Shown in pieces: positions 61,000-64,000 of a DNA stretch of 64,000 bases (the first letter of the stretch is position 1; each line of letters opens with the position of its first letter). Position numbers and translations under genes: made by a program. The stretch is from Claveliimonas intestinigallinarum (GTDB lineage: Bacteria; Bacillota; Clostridia; Lachnospirales; Lachnospiraceae), in NCBI GenBank assembly GCA_019115145.1, contig DXED01000043.1, positions 32,196-96,195 of the forward strand. The letters run 5' to 3'. The notes under the pieces were generated by a model that worked only from the letters and a program-made list of their open reading frames with translations, searched no databases and was not told the origin of the DNA.

Positions 61000-61707
61000 T
61001 TATCCTTTCGTGTATAACAGCCCCTCTTCCCGGAAGCTGATATAACAATTATTCCCAATAATGATATGATCTAACAATTCTATCCCGATTAATTCTCCCG
61101 CCTGCCGGATTCGCTCCGTGGCGGCGATATCCGCCCCGCTGGGAGCCGGGTCACCGCTTGGATGATTGTGCAGGAGGATGACGGACACGGCCTCCATCCT
61201 GAGAGCCTCCACGAAAATCTCCCTGGGGTTGGCAAGGGAGGCGTTCACTGTCCCCTTGTACACATCCTTCTCCCCAATCAGCGCAGATTTCGTATTCAGC
61301 ATCAGCAGCTTCATATGCTCCTGCCTGAGATGACGCATGTCCTCCATGTAATATCTGGCCACCGACGCGGGCGAGGAGAAGTCCAGTCCCTTTTCCGCCG
61401 TCTCCTTGGCCAGTCTTCTCGCCAGCTCCATAAGACAGAGGAGCTGGATGGATTTCACCCGGCCCACTCCCCTGATCTTCTGAAATTTTTCTCTCGTAAA
61501 GCTGTGAAGCCCGCTTAAGTTCCCGCCTCCGGCTGTCAGGATGCGCCGGCATATATCCAGCACATTCTCGCCTCTGGTCCCGGTCCTTAAAAGGACAGCC
61601 AAAAGCTCCGCATCACTTAAATTCTTCTCTCCCAGGCGCTCGCACTTCTCGTACGGGCGCTCAGACACCAGGAGATCTTTCATTTTACTTGTGTTTCTCT
61701 GAGTCAT
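61000..61707 (-). CDS. radC: RadC/JAB-domain protein
   Basis: 235 residues. Helix-hairpin-helix-like N-terminal half (GEKNLSDAELLAVLLRTGTR, IRGVGRVKSIQLL) and the JAMM metalloprotease-like site LLHNHPSGDPAPSGAD near residue 185. The family name implied DNA repair but a role remains unproven. It lies directly before mreB, which is its usual position in many bacteria. ATG at 61683 is an alternative start. Confidence 0.94.
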   Translation of the reverse strand: MTQRNTSKMKDLLVSERPYEKCERLGEKNLSDAELLAVLLRTGTRGENVLDICRRILTAGGGNLSGLHSFTREKFQKIRGVGRVKSIQLLCLMELARRLAKETAEKGLDFSSPASVARYYMEDMRHLRQEHMKLLMLNTKSALIGEKDVYKGTVNASLANPREIFVEALRMEAVSVILLHNHPSGDPAPSGADIAATERIRQAGELIGIELLDHIIIGNNCYISFREEGLLYTKG

Positions 61708-61745
61708 CTTTTGCAGACACCTATAACACTCCCAAAGAGGCCCTG

Positions 61746-62006
61746 TTACAGGAAGCGATAGATTATGATTGCCAGAACCATTCCGATAATGCTGGCTATG
61801 GTGATCTTCACCGACAGCCCGAAGGTGATGACAAGTATGCCCAAATTCAGCACCACCGGTTCATCCAGCCCAAAGGTCTGCCCGTAGCTCAGCCAGCTAA
61901 AAGCCCCTGTATCCTGTGCCAGCATGCCGATAAAACCTCCCAGGACAATTCCTGCCAGAATAAGCAGAAATAAGGCCCAGGAATTTTTACTGCCTGCTCC
62001 TCTCAT
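61746..62006 (-). CDS. DUF4321 membrane protein
   Basis: 86 residues with two helices (about 10-28 and 52-82) and the GGFIGMLAQDTGAFSWLSYG region typical of the family. Function unknown. It is the first gene of the radC-mreBCD block, with a possible promoter just upstream. Confidence 0.85.
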   Translation of the reverse strand: MRGAGSKNSWALFLLILAGIVLGGFIGMLAQDTGAFSWLSYGQTFGLDEPVVLNLGILVITFGLSVKITIASIIGMVLAIIIYRFL

Positions 62007-62056
62007 ATGTACTCCACCTCACATCATTCTTAAGTTTTCTTTCAAAAACTCAATAT

Positions 62057-62085
62057 ATTCTACCATATTTCAAAAAAAGTGTATA
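62057..62085 (-). promoter_or_regulatory. Possible promoter of the radC-mreBCD-min block
   Basis: On the minus strand TATACA (62080-62085) and TAGAAT (62057-62062), spacer 17. The -35 is weak. Confidence 0.5.
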
Positions 62086-62187
62086 GCCTCATTCCATTAA
62101 AAATTTCTTAACTTTAACCAACGATTTTACAAGGTTTTCCGGCATTTTTGTTGTAAACGTGTTGCAAACCGTTTAATTTTCTTCTGT

Positions 62188-62213
62188 TCTGATATGTTCT
62201 GATATATTCTGTC
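62188..62213 (+). repeat. Tandem 10-base repeat, 2.6 copies
   Basis: GTTCTGATAT occurs twice in tandem followed by ATTCTG, in the AT-rich gap between the DUF4321 gene and the phage-like modules. The rest of 62007-62269 shows no gene; only the promoter above and this repeat were seen. Confidence 0.7.
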
Positions 62214-62269
62214 GAGAAATACGAAACTACAGCATAGAATGACTAGGATATCCCGTATCATTCTCTCAT

Positions 62270-62572
62270 TTGCTAAATGGCAAAACATTATCCTACAAGC
62301 AGATATATGAGGGATACTCCGGCGGTGGATACGTCGATATTCCGTCAATATCTGGAGCGCATCTGGTCTGTATAGAATGTGTGTATGCCAATGTGACACG
62401 CGGCGCCACTACAATCCCGATTGAGCAATTCAAAAAGGGATATGACTGCTACGCCACGTACGGCCGGGACAGCAACATCTGGGCACTGGCAAAATACAGC
62501 AGCGACACCCGCGTGGGGATTAACTGTGGTGGATCCGGCGGCGATGTACTGTGTCGAATTAGTATTCTATAG
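62270..62572 (+). pseudogene. Phage-like C-terminal module A (plus strand), no N-terminal part
   Basis: An open frame of 100 residues starting at a TTG without a Shine-Dalgarno; an in-frame stop lies 30 bases upstream. It begins LLNGKTLSYKQIYEGYSGGG and ends GSGGDVLCRISIL. It looks like the C-terminal variable part of a tail fibre or other host-contact protein, which is an inference from the small beta-rich pattern. The shared LNGKTL junction with module B on the opposite strand, the 1-base distance between their stop codons and the flanking inverted repeat suggest a recombination cassette, not an independent gene. Confidence 0.5.
62274..62286 (+). repeat. Left copy of the 13-base inverted repeat
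   Basis: TAAATGGCAAAAC, reading LNGK(T) into module A. Its exact reverse complement is at 62821-62833. The wider consensus TTnnnTAAATGGCAAAACnTT holds at both ends. Confidence 0.8.
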
Positions 62573-62573
62573 G

Positions 62574-62833
62574 TTAGCGGTATAATGCAAAAACTGTAAC
62601 TGGTATATTATGTTGTGCAGTATGGCTATTAGTAATAGTGAGCATAAGTTCCTGTGTGATGCTAGCCTCGTACAGGGACGGGTTGCCCGATCCATTTTCC
62701 ACCCATGCGGCCAAAAATTTCACACTATCATCTAGTCCAAAATCAGTCTTAGATAATTGCAATCGTCTAAGATCTCCAGGACTTACCGTATATACTTCTT
62801 TATATATGGCAAGTTTCAACGTTTTGCCATTTA
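62574..62833 (-). pseudogene. Phage-like C-terminal module B (minus strand), no N-terminal part
   Basis: A frame read leftward from the right repeat: LNGKTLKLAIYKEVYTVSPG at the start and IPVTVFALYR at the end. A stop lies just before LNGKTL, so there is no complete gene. The end VTVFALYR resembles the last strand of tail-associated proteins. Its stop (62574-62576) is separated by one base from the stop of module A. Confidence 0.5.
62821..62833 (-). repeat. Right copy of the 13-base inverted repeat
   Basis: GTTTTGCCATTTA on the plus strand, i.e. TAAATGGCAAAAC on the minus strand, reading LNGK(T) into module B. Confidence 0.8.
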
Positions 62834-62856
62834 ATTAATATTTCTGTTCTTTTCTC

Positions 62857-62888
62857 TTGACATTCCACGCATTGCGTGGTATTATAAT
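62857..62888 (+). promoter_or_regulatory. Promoter with internal palindrome (candidate operator)
   Basis: TTGACA at 62857-62862 and TATTAT at 62880-62885 (17-base spacer; the TATAAT at 62883-62888 would give 20). CCACGCA-T-TGCGTGG, a perfect 7-base inverted repeat with one central T, is at 62865-62879, exactly within the spacer, a usual place for a repressor site. It drives the two-gene operon below. Confidence 0.72.
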
Positions 62889-62930
62889 ATCAACAAATAG
62901 ATAACACCACCAGCAAGGAGGATAAAAATT

Positions 62931-63215
62931 ATGACAAAGCAGTTTAAGGATAAAAACGAGTTGGACAGATGGATTGAGGATCGCTTTCCTGCAAAACAAA
63001 CAGATAATTTTTTCGAGATGCCGGAAGAGCCTGACATGGCAGCCGTAGCGAAAAAGCTGGAGGCAGATGGATACGATCTTGATAACCTCACCGCAAACGG
63101 TGAGGGCTACGAGATAGACGGTCACACAAACAATGGATGGTTCTGGGCATACAAAGACGACCTTAGATGCCTGGAAGAATCCGGAGTTGATATGAGCAAG
63201 GTAAAGGTAAGATAA
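62931..63215 (+). CDS. Small protein of unknown function, first gene of phage-like regulatory operon
   Basis: 94 residues, acidic, no membrane segment. It begins with a helical QFKDKNELDRWIEDRFP and then EPDMAAVAKKLEADGYDLDN; the C-terminal half is rich in Gly/Asn/Trp. I do not recognise a family. A clear AAGGAGGATAAAAATT lies ahead of the ATG. Together with the next gene it is 12 bases apart, so co-translated; a small partner in front of a helix-turn-helix protein is common in phage regulation and toxin-antitoxin loci, but no toxin motif is visible. Confidence 0.72.
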   Translation: MTKQFKDKNELDRWIEDRFPAKQTDNFFEMPEEPDMAAVAKKLEADGYDLDNLTANGEGYEIDGHTNNGWFWAYKDDLRCLEESGVDMSKVKVR

Positions 63216-63226
63216 GGAGGAAAAGC

Positions 63227-63718
63227 ATGAGCGAAATCAGAGAAATCAGAGAAAAGACCGGTATGAGCCGCGCAGAGTTTTCCAGGGCCTACAACATCCC
63301 AGTCCGGACCCTGGAGGACTGGGAGGCGGAAAAACGGAAGTGTCCCGATTATGTGACAAAGCTATTACGCAGGGTCACAAGCGAGGACACGGAGAACACC
63401 GCAGCGTTTAAGCTGTACGCGAACAACGAGCTCATGAAGGAGCTTGGATCCTGTTACAAAGAGCTTCTGAAAGCCATGAACCACAACCAGTTTAATGGCC
63501 GCGAGCCGCACAACCCCTATCCCAATGCCGACATATTCCCGACAAAATATTTTACAATGATTTTGCCACGGGCCATGAGCATCGGGATCCCGGATGAGCT
63601 CAATGAGCGCATCAGCGTCCTGATGGATTTCGTGGACCCGGAAGACTGGGCCGACTCGATGAGCCGCCCCTGCCCGGCGGAGGCAAAAATGTTTTTTGAT
63701 ATAGGTATGATGATGTAG
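63227..63718 (+). CDS. Helix-turn-helix regulator of the phage-like operon
   Basis: 163 residues. Residues about 1-50 form an XRE-like helix-turn-helix (IREKTGMSRAEFSRAYNIPV and RTLEDWEAEKRKCPDYVTKL), where MSRAEFSRAYNIPVRTLEDWE is the recognition unit. The rest is a helical domain of unknown role. It likely binds the palindrome in its own promoter (inference). GGAGGAAAAGC precedes the ATG. Confidence 0.78.
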   Translation: MSEIREIREKTGMSRAEFSRAYNIPVRTLEDWEAEKRKCPDYVTKLLRRVTSEDTENTAAFKLYANNELMKELGSCYKELLKAMNHNQFNGREPHNPYPNADIFPTKYFTMILPRAMSIGIPDELNERISVLMDFVDPEDWADSMSRPCPAEAKMFFDIGMMM

Positions 63719-63722
63719 AAAT

Positions 63723-63752
63723 ATCCCCGGAGCTTCTGACGGCCCCGGGGAT
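63723..63752. terminator. Terminator between the regulator and the lysin gene
   Basis: ATCCCCGG/CCGGGGAT stem of 8 GC-rich pairs, 14-base loop, between convergent genes. Confidence 0.72.
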
Positions 63753-63757
63753 TGAGA

Positions 63758-64000
63758 TTAAAACCGCCCCTGGTTGAGCGCAGCCTGCAGCGCCCGCACG
63801 GTCGCAGGACCAAATGATGCGTCCTGAGTGAGTCCATAGTGGGCCTGGATGCCCCGGATTGTAGCGGGCCCGAGAAGACCGTCAATAGCACCGCTGTATC
63901 TGCCCTCAGATGCCAACTGTCTCTGCGCGGCCCGGATCAGCGCCGATCCGTATCCGCCATAGGTCACACAACCGGTATACAGATTTGGCCGCCAGTACGT
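63758..64000 (-). CDS. Peptidoglycan-binding domain protein, probable phage endolysin (3' end only)
   Basis: The frame is open to the last base, so only the C-terminal 80 residues are seen. It holds one to one and a half peptidoglycan-binding type 1 repeats: LIRAAQRQLASEGRYSG, GLLGPATIRGIQAHYGLTQ and FGPATVRALQAALNQG. Such tails end many clostridial phage amidases and lysozymes. The catalytic part, if any, lies beyond the right edge. Confidence 0.8.
   Translation of the reverse strand, partial: TYWRPNLYTGCVTYGGYGSALIRAAQRQLASEGRYSGAIDGLLGPATIRGIQAHYGLTQDASFGPATVRALQAALNQGRF

Noticed and set aside
62127..62399. A 90-codon minus-strand frame across the left border of the phage-like modules
   Set aside because: No ribosome-binding site or motif; it runs opposite module A and through AT-rich non-coding DNA.

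Overview
The window is a chromosomal segment from an anaerobic, spore-forming Gram-positive bacterium of the class Clostridia, most likely family Lachnospiraceae (inference from gene content and order, not from a database match). The evidence is an alpha/beta small acid-soluble spore protein, YlbJ, an L27 protein with the Prp-cleavable N-terminal extension, short-form HisG with HisZ, LexA diverging from a LysM-type YneA-like gene, and RecU. Most of the DNA is GC-rich and densely coding with overlapping ATGA junctions. AT-rich islands stand out at 21.0-21.9 kb (HicAB) and after 62.0 kb (phage-like DNA).

Left part, mostly plus strand (1-18.9 kb): the 3' end of recG, a spore protein gene, rsmD-coaD and a coiled-coil protein gene, a convergent ylbJ, pepD, an M23 peptidase, then a translationally coupled run of rRNA/tRNA modification and radical SAM genes (RsmF-like, RsuA-like, YgiQ-like), an SDR oxidoreductase, an orphan two-helix membrane protein, a RluA-family synthase and recU. 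A consensus promoter at the end of recU starts the operon hisZ-hisG-hisD-hisB-hisIE. Its last gene carries an extra HisF-like domain that seems to have lost both catalytic aspartates.

Middle (18.9-45 kb): an orphan cytosolic protein and an SLC13/ArsB-type permease on the minus strand, tRNA-Val(CAC), the hicAB toxin-antitoxin pair, two linked radical SAM genes, ybaK, a HAD phosphatase, aspartokinase, a CBS protein, an amidohydrolase, asnA, the L21 leader with rplU-prp-rpmA, then obgE-yhbY-nadD-yqeK-rsfS. Next comes a two-component system with an ABC module of two ATPases and one FtsX-type permease, whose promoter carries an 11-bp-period direct repeat like a PhoB/OmpR-type operator. A truncated MATE gene, the lexA/LysM divergent SOS locus with four LexA-box-like sites, a XerC-like recombinase, TtcA-like and cytidylate-kinase-like genes follow.

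Right part, mostly minus strand (45.2-62.0 kb): a cell division and elongation block. Reading leftward from 62.0 kb: a DUF4321 protein, radC, mreB, mreC, mreD, a long PBP2, minC, minD, minE, rodA, mgsA and a lipoprotein D,D-carboxypeptidase. After a plus-strand DUF378 gene, a second leftward block holds a YhcC-like radical SAM gene, a HlyD-like membrane protein, yggS, sepF, ylmH, lspA and rluD. Together these cover peptidoglycan elongation (Mre/Rod/PBP2), septum placement (Min) and FtsZ anchoring (SepF).

The last 2 kb are phage-like. They hold two tail-to-tail protein C-terminal modules whose stop codons are one base apart, bounded by a 13-bp inverted repeat (an organisation like one shufflon segment), a two-gene regulatory operon with a palindrome placed between its -35 and -10 boxes, and the 3' end of a gene with peptidoglycan-binding repeats, probably an endolysin. 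No IS element, CRISPR array or rRNA gene was seen.
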